Of a stretch of DNA of 42,162 nucleotides, positions 18,571 to 28,101 are shown piece by piece. Position numbers and translations under genes: made by a program. Within the stretch, counting starts at the first letter, position 1. Each line of letters opens with the position of its first letter. The notes under the pieces are model-generated. The model was not told the origin of the DNA and did not search any database. It saw only the letters and a program-made list of their open reading frames with translations. The stretch spans positions 1-42,162 of the forward strand of contig JACUUY010000006.1 of assembly GCA_014859085.1 (NCBI GenBank). The letters are read 5' to 3'. This stretch comes from Caldifarciminota bacterium. GTDB lineage: Bacteria; Hydrothermota; Tepidihabitantia; SM23-42.

Positions 18571-19101
18571 TCATGTCTTGTGGTATTTTGATTCGGTGAG
18601 GATCGAATGATCCCGTAGCCGGTATATACGCGCCAACATTTTGTCGATCGTCAGCTCGATGCAGCCGAAGCACGGCGGAAAACCCCTCTTGTCCTCATTC
18701 TTCAGGTGGCCGGGATTGAAAAACACGATGCCGCGCTCCTGCTTTATCTCCGGCACATGGGTGTGACCGTATAATACAACATGTATCTGCCGCGCCTCGA
18801 TCAAGGCTTCGGGTTTCGCATCGCCGGGCAGGTCATTGGCGTGCGCGCTTAACGTGTGGGTCAGCAGGAACCGCCAACCCGCGAAATTCTCGATCAGCCG
18901 GTTGCGTATCTTCTTGTCCTGATAGGCATCGCAGAACACACCCGGCACGCGTATGGCATCGTGTTCACCGATCTCATCCATGTCTCCGTAATCATCACCC
19001 AGATGGATCAGTTTATCGACACCGGCCTCTTTCAGATAAAGGACCGCGCTGGACAGGTTGGCGATGTGCTTGTGCGTATCACTGATAACACCTATTTTCA
19101 T
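18571..19101 (-). CDS. YfcE/MJ0936-family metallophosphoesterase
   Basis: MKIGVISDTHKH, IHLGDDYGDMDEI, LTHTLSAHAND, LYGHTHVPEI. Confidence 0.92.
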   Translation of the reverse strand: MKIGVISDTHKHIANLSSAVLYLKEAGVDKLIHLGDDYGDMDEIGEHDAIRVPGVFCDAYQDKKIRNRLIENFAGWRFLLTHTLSAHANDLPGDAKPEALIEARQIHVVLYGHTHVPEIKQERGIVFFNPGHLKNEDKRGFPPCFGCIELTIDKMLARIYRLRDHSILTESKYHKT

Positions 19102-19153
19102 CTTACACCTCTGCTCCCCTGAAAATCACGACATCCCTGTATGATCATACACT

Positions 19154-20332
19154 TCATGCGAGGAATACCGAAATTAATAATACGGTGAGAAGAACGATCA
19201 GTGTCGGAACAATGAGCAATCTGAGGAAATTCTTCATGGGTACATTGAAGTACTCCAAAGAAACACCGACGCACGGGTGCACGGGCGATATCACGTAGCC
19301 GAAGAACACGCTCGTGTAGATCAAGGCAAAGACCAACGGCGTGATCGCGCCGAACGTCAGGTAGACCGGCAATACGATCGATGCCGGCAGCAGGACCCGG
19401 CCCGTGGCAACACCCAGGGCAAAGCCAGCCACCACGCACAGCGTCACCGGCGGCAGCGGGATGGAGCCGATCCGCGCCGCGGCATCGGATGCCTTGAAGA
19501 TATTCAAGAATATGAACATCCCCAATATAATCAGGGAAAAATTCCACGGCCGCATCTTGCGGGCAACGTCTGCAATATCCAGTCTGACCTTGCTCAGTAA
19601 ACAGGATAGTGAGAATGCGCAGGAGACCGCGATCACGGTCGCCAGTTCTTGCACGGGCAGTGTAAAGAGTCTCTTCAGCGAGAAATCGAGAACCGGCGCG
19701 ACCAATACAACGCTGAGCGGCAGGAGAAGCCCCCGCAACGAAAATCCATCCGCATATTTTAGCTCACCCTTGATCTTTCTTATGAAGAAAATGTACCCCA
19801 GCAGAATCGCAAAGAAGAAAGTAGGCATCAGATAGACCATTGCACTGTATACGCTGAGGCTGGCGATCTTCGCCGAGGCGATGAGTTCGGAACTCAGAGG
19901 ATATATTAGAATGAAAAGATGTCTGAACCAGTCATTGATGGCGACCTTGAGATCATCCGCAACTCCGGCACCGCCCTTTTCCAGGATCGGCGCCGAGAGC
20001 AAGGCGCCGCCCGGCATCGGCAGCAAACCCATGATCGCGGGCGACAGGGCAAGCAAGCCCCTCTTTCCGATACGCAGGTTGTTCACGAGATCATCTATCT
20101 GACCGCTTCTCTTCATGACGCCGCCGATCATCGGTATCACACCCATGGCAATCGCCAATAACAGCACCGAAGCGTCCGTCAGGGTATGGACGATCTTCTG
20201 GAGAACCTCAAGCGGTGTCAGTGTAAAAAAACCCAGGATCAGTGCGCCGCTCAGGAGGGCCAGCGGCAGATTCCGGCGCGCGATAATAAGGATAGCTGCC
20301 AGAGAAATGATCAGGCCGACCCAGGTTAGCAT
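19154..20332 (-). CDS. DUF401-family integral membrane protein
   Basis: Many TM helices; SPAIMGLLPMPGGALLSAPILEKGG motif. Confidence 0.82.
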   Translation of the reverse strand: MLTWVGLIISLAAILIIARRNLPLALLSGALILGFFTLTPLEVLQKIVHTLTDASVLLLAIAMGVIPMIGGVMKRSGQIDDLVNNLRIGKRGLLALSPAIMGLLPMPGGALLSAPILEKGGAGVADDLKVAINDWFRHLFILIYPLSSELIASAKIASLSVYSAMVYLMPTFFFAILLGYIFFIRKIKGELKYADGFSLRGLLLPLSVVLVAPVLDFSLKRLFTLPVQELATVIAVSCAFSLSCLLSKVRLDIADVARKMRPWNFSLIILGMFIFLNIFKASDAAARIGSIPLPPVTLCVVAGFALGVATGRVLLPASIVLPVYLTFGAITPLVFALIYTSVFFGYVISPVHPCVGVSLEYFNVPMKNFLRLLIVPTLIVLLTVLLISVFLA

Positions 20333-20383
20333 GTGGTCAATGGGTATTCGGCTTTCTTGAGTACCGCGGCGATCGCATGCACG

Positions 20384-21379
20384 CTATGCAGGCAAGAGCT
20401 CGGCGATCTGCACCGCGTTGAGCGCCGACCCCTTGCGCAGGTTGTCGCAAGCGATCCACATTGACAGGCCGTTGTCAAAGACCTTGTCCGCGCGCAGCCG
20501 TCCAACGAATACTTCGTCCTTGCCCACGACACTCTCCGGCATCGGGTATTCGTCGTCGTGCTTCACTATTGTGACGCCCGGCGCCTTTTTCAGTATGTCC
20601 CTGACCTCGACCAGAGGAGTCTTCCGCTCAAAACCCGCGCTGACGGCCAAACAATGGCCGCGCCGCACCGGTGCCCACACCATGGTTGCTGATATCTTGA
20701 TGTCAGCGGTCCCGAGCATCATCGATACTTCTTTTGCCAGGACTGCCTCTTCTTCGGTATCACCCTGACGCGCAAAATCTCCGACCTGCGGTATCAGATT
20801 GCCGCCGATCGTGTGCGGAAAAACGCTGCCTTCGCATTTCTCGATGTTCAGCCCCGTGGCCAGATACTCGTACTCATATGACAATTCATCGACCGCGTCC
20901 CAGTCAAGATCGGAGACCGCGGCCAGACCAACCACGTGCAAATGCTTCAGCTGAAAATTCACATGGAGCGGATGCAGCACCATCAGCAACTGTATCGTCA
21001 TTGACCAGGGGTTCGTGACCAGGTTATGCTGTTGCATCAGTACCTCCCCGTTTATCTCGGGGATGACGCAGGGCACGCCCGGCGTAGAACTGAAGGCCCT
21101 GGCGCAATCTATGAACAGCGCCTTCTTCTTGAATTTCGATGCGGCCGACCTGGCCTGCACCCGGTCCAGGCAGCAGAACACGATGTCGACGTTGTCCGCG
21201 AACGCATCGTAGTTATTTTGCAGCCTGACCTCTTTATCCTTGAAGAAAGTCTCTTCGCCGCCGGTATCGCCGGGAGCCGTGAAATACACCTCACCCGCCG
21301 GAAAATCACGCTGTTCGAGTATCTTTATCAACTCGCTGCCGATCATGTTGCGAACGCCCAGCACCGCGATATTCTTCAT
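20384..21379 (-). CDS. asd: Aspartate-semialdehyde dehydrogenase
   Basis: MKNIAVLGVRNMIGSELIKILEQR; LVTNPWSMTIQLLMVLHPLH; VPVRRGHC-like WAPVRRGHCLAVS. Confidence 0.8.
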   Translation of the reverse strand: MKNIAVLGVRNMIGSELIKILEQRDFPAGEVYFTAPGDTGGEETFFKDKEVRLQNNYDAFADNVDIVFCCLDRVQARSAASKFKKKALFIDCARAFSSTPGVPCVIPEINGEVLMQQHNLVTNPWSMTIQLLMVLHPLHVNFQLKHLHVVGLAAVSDLDWDAVDELSYEYEYLATGLNIEKCEGSVFPHTIGGNLIPQVGDFARQGDTEEEAVLAKEVSMMLGTADIKISATMVWAPVRRGHCLAVSAGFERKTPLVEVRDILKKAPGVTIVKHDDEYPMPESVVGKDEVFVGRLRADKVFDNGLSMWIACDNLRKGSALNAVQIAELLPA

Positions 21380-21385
21380 CGGGCT

Positions 21386-21413
21386 ATTATAGAATAATAA
21401 TGTAGCAAGTCAA
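21386..21413 (-). promoter_or_regulatory. Promoter of asd
   Basis: TTGACT-N16-TATAAT, 6 nt to ATG. Confidence 0.8.
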
Positions 21414-21428
21414 TATCGGCAAGACACC

Positions 21429-21567
21429 GGGGACAGGCATACACTTTTACACTTTTGCACTGATTTTCACATGCAAAATCGTGGCTTTCTACTGGCGGAT
21501 TTTTTGAAATAATCTCGGAAATTTATAAGTTGGAATTTACTCTGCTTTTTCTTCAGGGTCTGTCCCC
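21429..21567. repeat. 139-bp element with GGGGACAG / CTGTCCCC ends; the right end lies inside the CapA CDS
   Basis: Left arm GGGGACAGGCA + TACACTTT x2 + TGCAC; right end CTGTCCCC at 21560-21567. Confidence 0.55.
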
Positions 21568-22670
21568 GAGAGCAGTATTATGCCTTCCTCCGTGATCTGC
21601 GGCGCGGAGAGAGGAAAGTCCTCGGCGGACAATCTTGCGATCAGCCTTGCGGCCCGGTGGAGCGAGTCCACGATGAGCGGTTGGTTTGCCGTCTGGAGCG
21701 CGGAGATGATCTCACCGTGCATGAATACGCCGGTCGTGTCGAGCACGGCCTTGAGTATAGGAGCATAGCCCAGTTCACCGCTGATATTGAAGCCGTACGT
21801 GCAGAAATTGCCGAGGCTGTACGCGATCAACCGGTCCTTGTACATTTCCATGGCCCGCGGCACGTGCGGTCCATGACCCCACACAAGATCGGCGCCGCTG
21901 TCGACCACGGCCCGGGCAAATGCCACGACATTGCCGCGCGGCGTGCCCAGGAAGTACTCGAAAGTATCGCGCGTGTGCAGACAGCCCAAACCTTCGGCGC
22001 CGCCGTGAAACGAAACAATAACGATGTCATTATCCCGGGCGAGGCCCGCGACTTTCTGCTGCGCCTTTTTGATATCGAAGATCAGGTCTGCGCCGGGCGA
22101 GGTCGCAAAACACGCGATCGAAACCCTCAGCGTGTCTGCACTAACCACATTCCCAGCACTATCCGCGCGCCCGGTACTATCTGTACTACCGGCAACATCC
22201 GCACTATCCATGCGGACTATCCTGAACGTGCCGGTCCTTCCCTCCGGTCCGCCGTATTCGATGCCAAGGGCTTCTAGACTTTCTTTCGTGGACTGGATGC
22301 CTGCTAGACCGAAGTCATTCATGTGATTATTCGCCAGGTTCAGGAAATCAAAACCGGCGTCGGCCAGGTACCGCGCATACGAGGTCGGGGTCCTGAACGC
22401 ATAGACTTTTCCTTTCGATGGATTCTTCGCGCACACGCCGCCATCGAGTAACACGCCCTCGAGATTGCCCAGGGTCAGATCGGCCGATCTGAGAATATCA
22501 GCGACATTGGTGAAGAGACCGCTTCCCTGATCCGGCGGCAGCCGGCTTGCAGGAAAGTCCGAGCCCATCATGATGTCGCCCACGGCAATGACCGTGACCG
22601 AGCCGCCATTGCCGAGCGAACAGAACAGCAACAGGATAACTGCGGTATGGAGTGCGGTGCGGTCAGTCAA
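21537..22670 (-). CDS. CapA-family (poly-gamma-glutamate biosynthesis type) metallophosphatase, secreted
   Basis: VIAVGDIMMGSDFP, TLGNLEGVL, LNLANNHMNDFG, DLVWGHGPHVPRAMEMYKDRLIAYSLGNF. Confidence 0.92.
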   Translation of the reverse strand: MTDRTALHTAVILLLFCSLGNGGSVTVIAVGDIMMGSDFPASRLPPDQGSGLFTNVADILRSADLTLGNLEGVLLDGGVCAKNPSKGKVYAFRTPTSYARYLADAGFDFLNLANNHMNDFGLAGIQSTKESLEALGIEYGGPEGRTGTFRIVRMDSADVAGSTDSTGRADSAGNVVSADTLRVSIACFATSPGADLIFDIKKAQQKVAGLARDNDIVIVSFHGGAEGLGCLHTRDTFEYFLGTPRGNVVAFARAVVDSGADLVWGHGPHVPRAMEMYKDRLIAYSLGNFCTYGFNISGELGYAPILKAVLDTTGVFMHGEIISALQTANQPLIVDSLHRAARLIARLSAEDFPLSAPQITEEGIILLSGTDPEEKAE

Positions 22671-23583
22671 ATATTACGTCGGCGGTACTGATGTATTTGT
22701 TTGGATTGATCTTGATGCCCGAAACGCGGACCTCGTAGTGCAGGTGGGGCGAGATCGACCGTCCGGTCGATCCGACCCTGGCAATAACCTGACCGCGCTT
22801 CACAGGTTCGCCCGGCTGGACGAGTATTTGCTGGCAGTGCGCATATGCGGTTTCAAAGGCAAAGCCATGGTCGATGACAACCGTCAAGCCGTAGCCACTC
22901 ACCCAAGACGCTGAATTGACAACACCGTCGGCCGTTGCGTGCACGCTCGCTCCTCTCGGCGCGCCGATATCAACGCCCGTATGCATGCGGACCTTCCGGT
23001 CGATCGGGTCGACCCGGTAACCGAACCCGGAACTGATCCTGCGCCCGGGCAGGGGGTGGATCGACGGGATATGCGCCCACAGATACAGGTTGTCTTCGAG
23101 CTCGGCCCGGATCTCATCCAGACTCGTCTTGCGCAGGTAGTACTTGCCTTTGAGCACATCCATCGATTCATTGATCTCATTGATCATGCGCTCGGTGTTC
23201 CGGTTGACGACCTGCGGTAACGGCTCCACCTGCTTGCCGCCGATACCCATTGACCAGACGTCGGGATGAATGTATGCCATCTGCATGTAGGTCCGCTCGC
23301 GGTTGTCAAGGGCAATGTGGTCGTCGAACACCTCCTGCGCCTTTCTCAATAGAATATTGATCGAATCCAGCTTGGCGACCAGGCTCCTGTTATCACGCTC
23401 CCCTCTCGTCAGGTTCATCCGGACAAAGGTACGGCGGGTGCTGTTCACGAACAGGACGATCGTCGATATCGTGGCCGTGACGAGAAACCCGGCAATGAAA
23501 TAAAGAAGCACCATGGGCAACTGCAGGTTTTTGTAGAACTTATGTTTTCTCGATATGAAGATAGCCTGGATGCGGTCAGCCAT
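22663..23583 (-). CDS. M23-family peptidoglycan endopeptidase (LytM domain), membrane anchored
   Basis: RISSGFGYRVDPIDRKVRMHTGVDIGAPRGASVHATADGVV...SISPHLHYEVRVSG; start moved to ATG 23583 by promoter position. Confidence 0.94.
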   Translation of the reverse strand: MADRIQAIFISRKHKFYKNLQLPMVLLYFIAGFLVTATISTIVLFVNSTRRTFVRMNLTRGERDNRSLVAKLDSINILLRKAQEVFDDHIALDNRERTYMQMAYIHPDVWSMGIGGKQVEPLPQVVNRNTERMINEINESMDVLKGKYYLRKTSLDEIRAELEDNLYLWAHIPSIHPLPGRRISSGFGYRVDPIDRKVRMHTGVDIGAPRGASVHATADGVVNSASWVSGYGLTVVIDHGFAFETAYAHCQQILVQPGEPVKRGQVIARVGSTGRSISPHLHYEVRVSGIKINPNKYISTADVIFD

Positions 23584-23589
23584 TGTGCG

Positions 23590-23617
23590 ATTATACGCAG
23601 AAATATACATCTGTCAA
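23590..23617 (-). promoter_or_regulatory. Promoter of the M23 peptidase gene
   Basis: TTGACA-N16-TATAAT, 6 nt to ATG. Confidence 0.8.
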
Positions 23618-23740
23618 GTACTTTATGCTTAAGTCTCGTATGTTGTGTGTAAATATCTTGATATCCTGTGCTTTTATCGACTATTTTGCCGTCCGTTCAC
23701 TCGCGTCCAGTCGGCGGCGCGCGCGCCAGATGGACAGCCG

Positions 23741-23768
23741 TTGACAAATCAAACCCTGACGGTATAAT
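23741..23768 (+). promoter_or_regulatory. Promoter of the uppS operon
   Basis: TTGACA-N16-TATAAT, 6 nt to ATG. Confidence 0.8.
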
Positions 23769-23774
23769 AGCACG

Positions 23775-24485
23775 ATGCCGGATATCACGCACGTCGCGAT
23801 CATCATGGATGGGAATGGACGTTGGGCAAAGAAGCGCGGCCTGCCGCGGGTCATCGGCCACCGGCAGGGAGTGGAATCGGTCCGCGCGATCGTTAAGAAA
23901 TCAACCGAGGTCGGCGTTAAATATTTGACCATGTACACCTTTTCGACCGAGAACTGGGAACGGCCGGCCGAGGAAGTGAACACGCTCATGAACATGCTCG
24001 AAGAAATGCTGGCGAAAGAGACGCCTGAACTCCACAAGAACAATGTCCGGATCAATGCGATCGGACGCCTGGAAGGCCTGCACGATAATGCGCGCCGCGC
24101 TCTGCAGGAATCCCTTGAATTAACAAAAAACAACATCGGCCTGGTGCTGACCCTCTGCCTGAACTATGGAAGCCGTAGTGAGATCGTCGATGCGGTGAAG
24201 AAGATCCTCAGGCAGGACCGCGAAGCGCGCATCGATCTTGCCAATTTCGGCGAGAACGAATTCGCCGGGTACCTCTACGACCCGGCGCTGCCCGAGCCCG
24301 ACCTCCTGATCCGCACTGGCGCCACGAAACGTGAGCGGATATCCAATTTCCTGCTCTGGCAGATCGCATATACCGAGGTCTATTTTACCGAAACCCTCTG
24401 GCCCGATTTCCGCGAGAAAGAGTACCTCAAGGCCATCGATTCGTTCAAGAAAAGGGAGCGCCTCTTTGGCCGCGTCCAACCTTAA
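23775..24485 (+). CDS. uppS: Undecaprenyl-diphosphate synthase (cis-prenyltransferase)
   Basis: HVAIIMDGNGRWAKKRGLPRVIGHRQGVES, LLIRTGATKRERISNFLLWQIAYTEVYF. Confidence 0.96.
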   Translation: MPDITHVAIIMDGNGRWAKKRGLPRVIGHRQGVESVRAIVKKSTEVGVKYLTMYTFSTENWERPAEEVNTLMNMLEEMLAKETPELHKNNVRINAIGRLEGLHDNARRALQESLELTKNNIGLVLTLCLNYGSRSEIVDAVKKILRQDREARIDLANFGENEFAGYLYDPALPEPDLLIRTGATKRERISNFLLWQIAYTEVYFTETLWPDFREKEYLKAIDSFKKRERLFGRVQP

Positions 24486-25269
24486 GAAGCGAACCCTGAC
24501 CGGCCTGATTCTAATGGTCACGCTCGTGGTCTTCATCTGGCTGGACCGTATCATCCTGCCCATTTTCATGCTCACGTTCGTGACCTTTGCCAGCAACGAG
24601 TATTTCAGGTTCTGGCACCGCAAGGACGTCTACCCCCATACCCTGGCCGTGCTCTTCCCGATCTACGCGATCACGCTCCTTATTTACTACGAAACACCGC
24701 TTCTTCTCCCGATGTTCATCCTCTTCATCTTTGTCTGCTTGCTCTCGATCATGCGCTACCCGGGTTCGCGCCGCACCCATAATTTTCTCACCGAGATCGC
24801 GGCGGGTTTTCTGGGGTCGGTCTACCTCTCGATCCTGCCGGTCACGATCGTCCTGCTGCGCAAGATCAGCTTCACGATCTGCCTGATGCCCTTTATCCTT
24901 ACATGGCTGTACGACACATTCGCCTATTTTGCCGGCAGCGCGCTCGGACAACACGGGCTGGCGCCCAAACTCAGCCCGAAGAAGACCTGGGAAGGGACGA
25001 TTCTCGCCCTGCCTCTGACCCTCCCGTTTACACTGCTCCTGAGCCGGTTATGGTATCCGGATTTCAGCGTGATCGATGGTATCTGGATCACGGCCGGCAT
25101 CGGCGTGCTCGGCACGCTGGGCGACCTCTTCGAATCCGGGATGAAGCGCGAGGTCGGGCTCAAGGACTCCTCCGGTGTCTTCCCGGGCCACGGCGGTTTT
25201 CTCGACCGCATCGACTCGCTCATTTTCAGCGTCCCCTTCTTCTATATGTATTTGATCACGATGCGATGA
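24466..25269 (+). CDS. cdsA: Phosphatidate cytidylyltransferase
   Basis: LAPKLSPKKTWEGT, GDLFESGMKREVGLKDSSGVFPGHGGFLDRIDS; TTG start proposed at 24466. Confidence 0.93.
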   Translation: MAASNLKKRTLTGLILMVTLVVFIWLDRIILPIFMLTFVTFASNEYFRFWHRKDVYPHTLAVLFPIYAITLLIYYETPLLLPMFILFIFVCLLSIMRYPGSRRTHNFLTEIAAGFLGSVYLSILPVTIVLLRKISFTICLMPFILTWLYDTFAYFAGSALGQHGLAPKLSPKKTWEGTILALPLTLPFTLLLSRLWYPDFSVIDGIWITAGIGVLGTLGDLFESGMKREVGLKDSSGVFPGHGGFLDRIDSLIFSVPFFYMYLITMR

Positions 25270-26474
25270 CCGGAAAAACACCACTCGCCGACCGCGTGCG
25301 CCCTGAGCGATTCGAGGATATCCTCGGCCAGGAGCATCTGCTCGGCACGGGCCGGCCCATACGGCGCCAGGTCGAAGAGAAGAGCCTCTTCTCGATGGTC
25401 TTGTTCGGTCCGCCGGGCAGCGGCAAGACCACAATCGCACAGCTCCTGGCAAGCAATATCTCGGCTGATTTCGTCTCGTTTTCCGCCGCCACGAGCGGCA
25501 TCGTCGAAATAAGGAAGTTCATGGAGCAGGCGGCCCAGCGCAAGAAGCTGTACAACCGCGACACCGTCATCTTCATCGACGAGATCCACCGCTTCAACCG
25601 CGCGCAGCAGGACGCATTCCTGCCGTACCTGGAAAAAGGCACGATCACGCTCATCGGCGCGACCACGGAAAACCCCTCGTTTGAGTTGAACTCAAGCCTC
25701 GTCTCCCGGGTGAAGGTATATATGCTACACCCGCTCTCCATCGAGCATATCAAGGCGGTGCTCACGAAAGCGATCGGTTCGGAAAAGGGGCTCGGCGGCA
25801 AGTCGTCGATCGACGACCAGGCGCTCGACTTTATCGCGAACATCGCGGACGGCGATGCCCGTGTTGCCCTGAACGCGCTCGAACTGGCCAGCATGGCATC
25901 GGACAGTGCCATAGTCGACCTGAAGACGGTCGAACAGGTGGTCCAGCGCAAAGCCCTGCGCTATGACAAGGCCGGCGAAGAACACTACAACCTTATCTCG
26001 GCCCTGCACAAATCACTGCGCGGTTCAGATGCCGATGCGGCTCTCTACTGGCTGGCGCGCATGCTCGAAGCCGGCGAAGACCCGTTGTACATTGCCCGCA
26101 GACTGGTGCGCTTCGCGGTCGAAGATGTCGGCATGGCCGATCCCCAGGCGCTGCTCATTGCGATCGCGGCCCGGGACGCGATCGATTTCATCGGCCGGCC
26201 TGAAGGTGACCTCGCGCTGGCCGAATGCGCGGTCTATCTGGCGCGCGCGGCCAAGAACAACCGGCTCTATGTCGCCTATGAGGCGGCCAAGAAGGACGCA
26301 CTCGAGACCCTGGCCGAGCCCGTCCCCCTGCACATCCGCAACGCGCCCACGCGCCTGATGAAAGAGCTCGGCTACGCAGAGGGATACAAGTACCCGCACG
26401 ACTTTCCGGACGCCCGGGTCGACCAGGACTACCGGCCCAAGAAACTGCAGGGCAAGAAGTACCTCAAAGAATAA
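25266..26474 (+). CDS. rarA: Replication-associated recombination protein A (RarA/MgsA AAA+ ATPase)
   Basis: PLADRVRPERFEDILGQEHLLG, LFGPPGSGKTTIAQLLA, FIDEIHRFNRAQQDAFLPYLE; ATG at 25266 overlaps the cdsA stop. Confidence 0.95.
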   Translation: MTGKTPLADRVRPERFEDILGQEHLLGTGRPIRRQVEEKSLFSMVLFGPPGSGKTTIAQLLASNISADFVSFSAATSGIVEIRKFMEQAAQRKKLYNRDTVIFIDEIHRFNRAQQDAFLPYLEKGTITLIGATTENPSFELNSSLVSRVKVYMLHPLSIEHIKAVLTKAIGSEKGLGGKSSIDDQALDFIANIADGDARVALNALELASMASDSAIVDLKTVEQVVQRKALRYDKAGEEHYNLISALHKSLRGSDADAALYWLARMLEAGEDPLYIARRLVRFAVEDVGMADPQALLIAIAARDAIDFIGRPEGDLALAECAVYLARAAKNNRLYVAYEAAKKDALETLAEPVPLHIRNAPTRLMKELGYAEGYKYPHDFPDARVDQDYRPKKLQGKKYLKE

Positions 26475-26478
26475 CCCC

Positions 26479-27627
26479 GTGTCCGCGAAACAGAGATTTG
26501 ACGTGGTTGTGGTTGGCGCCGGTCCGGCCGGCGCCTGTGCCGCCGCGGCCGCGGCCGAGAACGGCGTTTCTGTGCTGCTGCTCGAGGAACATGCCGAGGT
26601 CGGCGTGCCCCTGGCCTGCGCCGAAGGATTGTCGCGGAGCACGATCCAGGGATACCTCGAGGTCCAGCCCGGCTGGGTGGCGCGATCCCTATCCGGCTCG
26701 ATCGTCAGAAGCCCCCGGGGCCGTGAATTCACGATCGAATATCCGAATGTCGGCTGGGTCATGGACCGGAAAGTATTCGACCCGGCGCTTGCTGAACGGG
26801 CTCAGCAAAGGGGCGCGGTCGTCAAGCTATCTTGCCGGGCAACCGGGATCGAGGATAATGAGATTTCTGTTGAAGAAAACGGCAAGACGGTCAGGTATCA
26901 ATGGAAATACCTGATCGGTGCCGACGGGGTCGCGACGCATGTCGGGTCCTGGATGGACATTGATACGCGGCTTGGACCGGCTCAGATCGAAATATGCGCG
27001 CAATACCTGCTCAGCAATATCATGATCGACGCCGATCGCGCCTATCTCATATTCGGCCGCAAGTACGCGCCGGGCGGCTATGCCTGGATATTCCCCAAAT
27101 CGGCGACCTCGGCGAATGTCGGGCTCGGCCTGTCGCCGGTCAAAACAAAAGAGAAGCCGAAAACGCTCCTTGACCACTGGGTAATGGAAGAATTCCCGGC
27201 CGCGAAGATCGAAGAACGGGTCTTCAGCGGCGTCCCGGCAAAACGGCTGAAGCGGTTTTCAGGCAGTAATTTCTGCCTGGTCGGCGACGCGGCACGCTTT
27301 ACCGATCCCCTGAGCGGCGCCGGCATTGCTAACGCCATCAAGTCCGGGACCATTGCCGGCCGCAACGCGGCGAGGGTAATCAGGGGCCAGAAGCACGATC
27401 TGGAAAACGAAATAAAGAAAGAGATCCTCGATGAACTCGACTGGCATTACCGTGTGCGCAACGTCTATCTAAGACTTGATGATGAGAAATTCGAGGACAT
27501 ATTCCGGGTCGCCGAAAAGATATTCCACGGCAGCATCATTACCGATATTAATACGCGGCGCCTCGTGAAACAGATCCTCCTTTACTCACCGCACCTGCTG
27601 AAAGTGGGTTTCCGGCTGCTGTTTTAG
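26479..27627 (+). CDS. Geranylgeranyl reductase-family FAD-dependent oxidoreductase
   Basis: DVVVVGAGPAGACAAAAAAENG, YAPGGYAWIFPKSATSANVGLGL, LVGDAARFTDPLSGAGIANAIKSG. Confidence 0.88.
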   Translation: MSAKQRFDVVVVGAGPAGACAAAAAAENGVSVLLLEEHAEVGVPLACAEGLSRSTIQGYLEVQPGWVARSLSGSIVRSPRGREFTIEYPNVGWVMDRKVFDPALAERAQQRGAVVKLSCRATGIEDNEISVEENGKTVRYQWKYLIGADGVATHVGSWMDIDTRLGPAQIEICAQYLLSNIMIDADRAYLIFGRKYAPGGYAWIFPKSATSANVGLGLSPVKTKEKPKTLLDHWVMEEFPAAKIEERVFSGVPAKRLKRFSGSNFCLVGDAARFTDPLSGAGIANAIKSGTIAGRNAARVIRGQKHDLENEIKKEILDELDWHYRVRNVYLRLDDEKFEDIFRVAEKIFHGSIITDINTRRLVKQILLYSPHLLKVGFRLLF

Positions 27628-27674
27628 TTTCGAACCTGTAGTAACTGCCCTATCCGCTCAAAGCGGATCAACTT

Positions 27675-28052
27675 CTATTTCTTCTTTTCCGGCTGTTTTT
27701 CTTCCCTCGACGGTGCCTCGCCCGGTTTCTTCTCTGGCGGCGCAGGTTCTTTGCGGCCGAAGAGATCCTTGTGCCGCGACTTTCTCGTCTTTATGCTCTG
27801 GAAATCATCCTCGCGCCGGTCATTGACGCCGTCCGAATTCTTGTCTTGGAACTGGTCACGCTGCTTTTCTTTGCTCTGGACAGTGGTCCGGCTTTCCTGC
27901 CTCACCGCCGGCGAGCTGCTGCGCGGCTCGAGCCTCTTCGCTTCATTACTCGTGTCTGATTTCTCGTTTACTGCCGCATTCGACTGACGCGGCACCTGCT
28001 CGATCGCGAGCAGGAAACTCGCCATGAATAGAACTAAAATAAATCTCTTCAT
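27675..28052 (-). CDS. Small secreted highly charged protein with a thrombospondin-3/dockerin-like Ca-binding loop
   Basis: Signal peptide; DKNSDGVNDRREDDF; Lys/Glu/Pro-rich tail. Confidence 0.65.
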   Translation of the reverse strand: MKRFILVLFMASFLLAIEQVPRQSNAAVNEKSDTSNEAKRLEPRSSSPAVRQESRTTVQSKEKQRDQFQDKNSDGVNDRREDDFQSIKTRKSRHKDLFGRKEPAPPEKKPGEAPSREEKQPEKKK

Positions 28053-28067
28053 CTCATACCTCGCATG

Positions 28068-28095
28068 ATTATAAGTGAATAAACTATCATGTCAA
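28068..28095 (-). promoter_or_regulatory. Promoter of the 27675-28052 gene
   Basis: TTGACA-N16-TATAAT; 15-nt leader containing GAGGT. Confidence 0.7.
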
Positions 28096-28101
28096 CCCTG
28101 T

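Noticed and set aside
24903-25265. N-terminal extension of the 523-aa ORF containing rarA
   Set aside because: Overlaps cdsA coding sequence in another frame; the RarA homology starts at ATG 25266.
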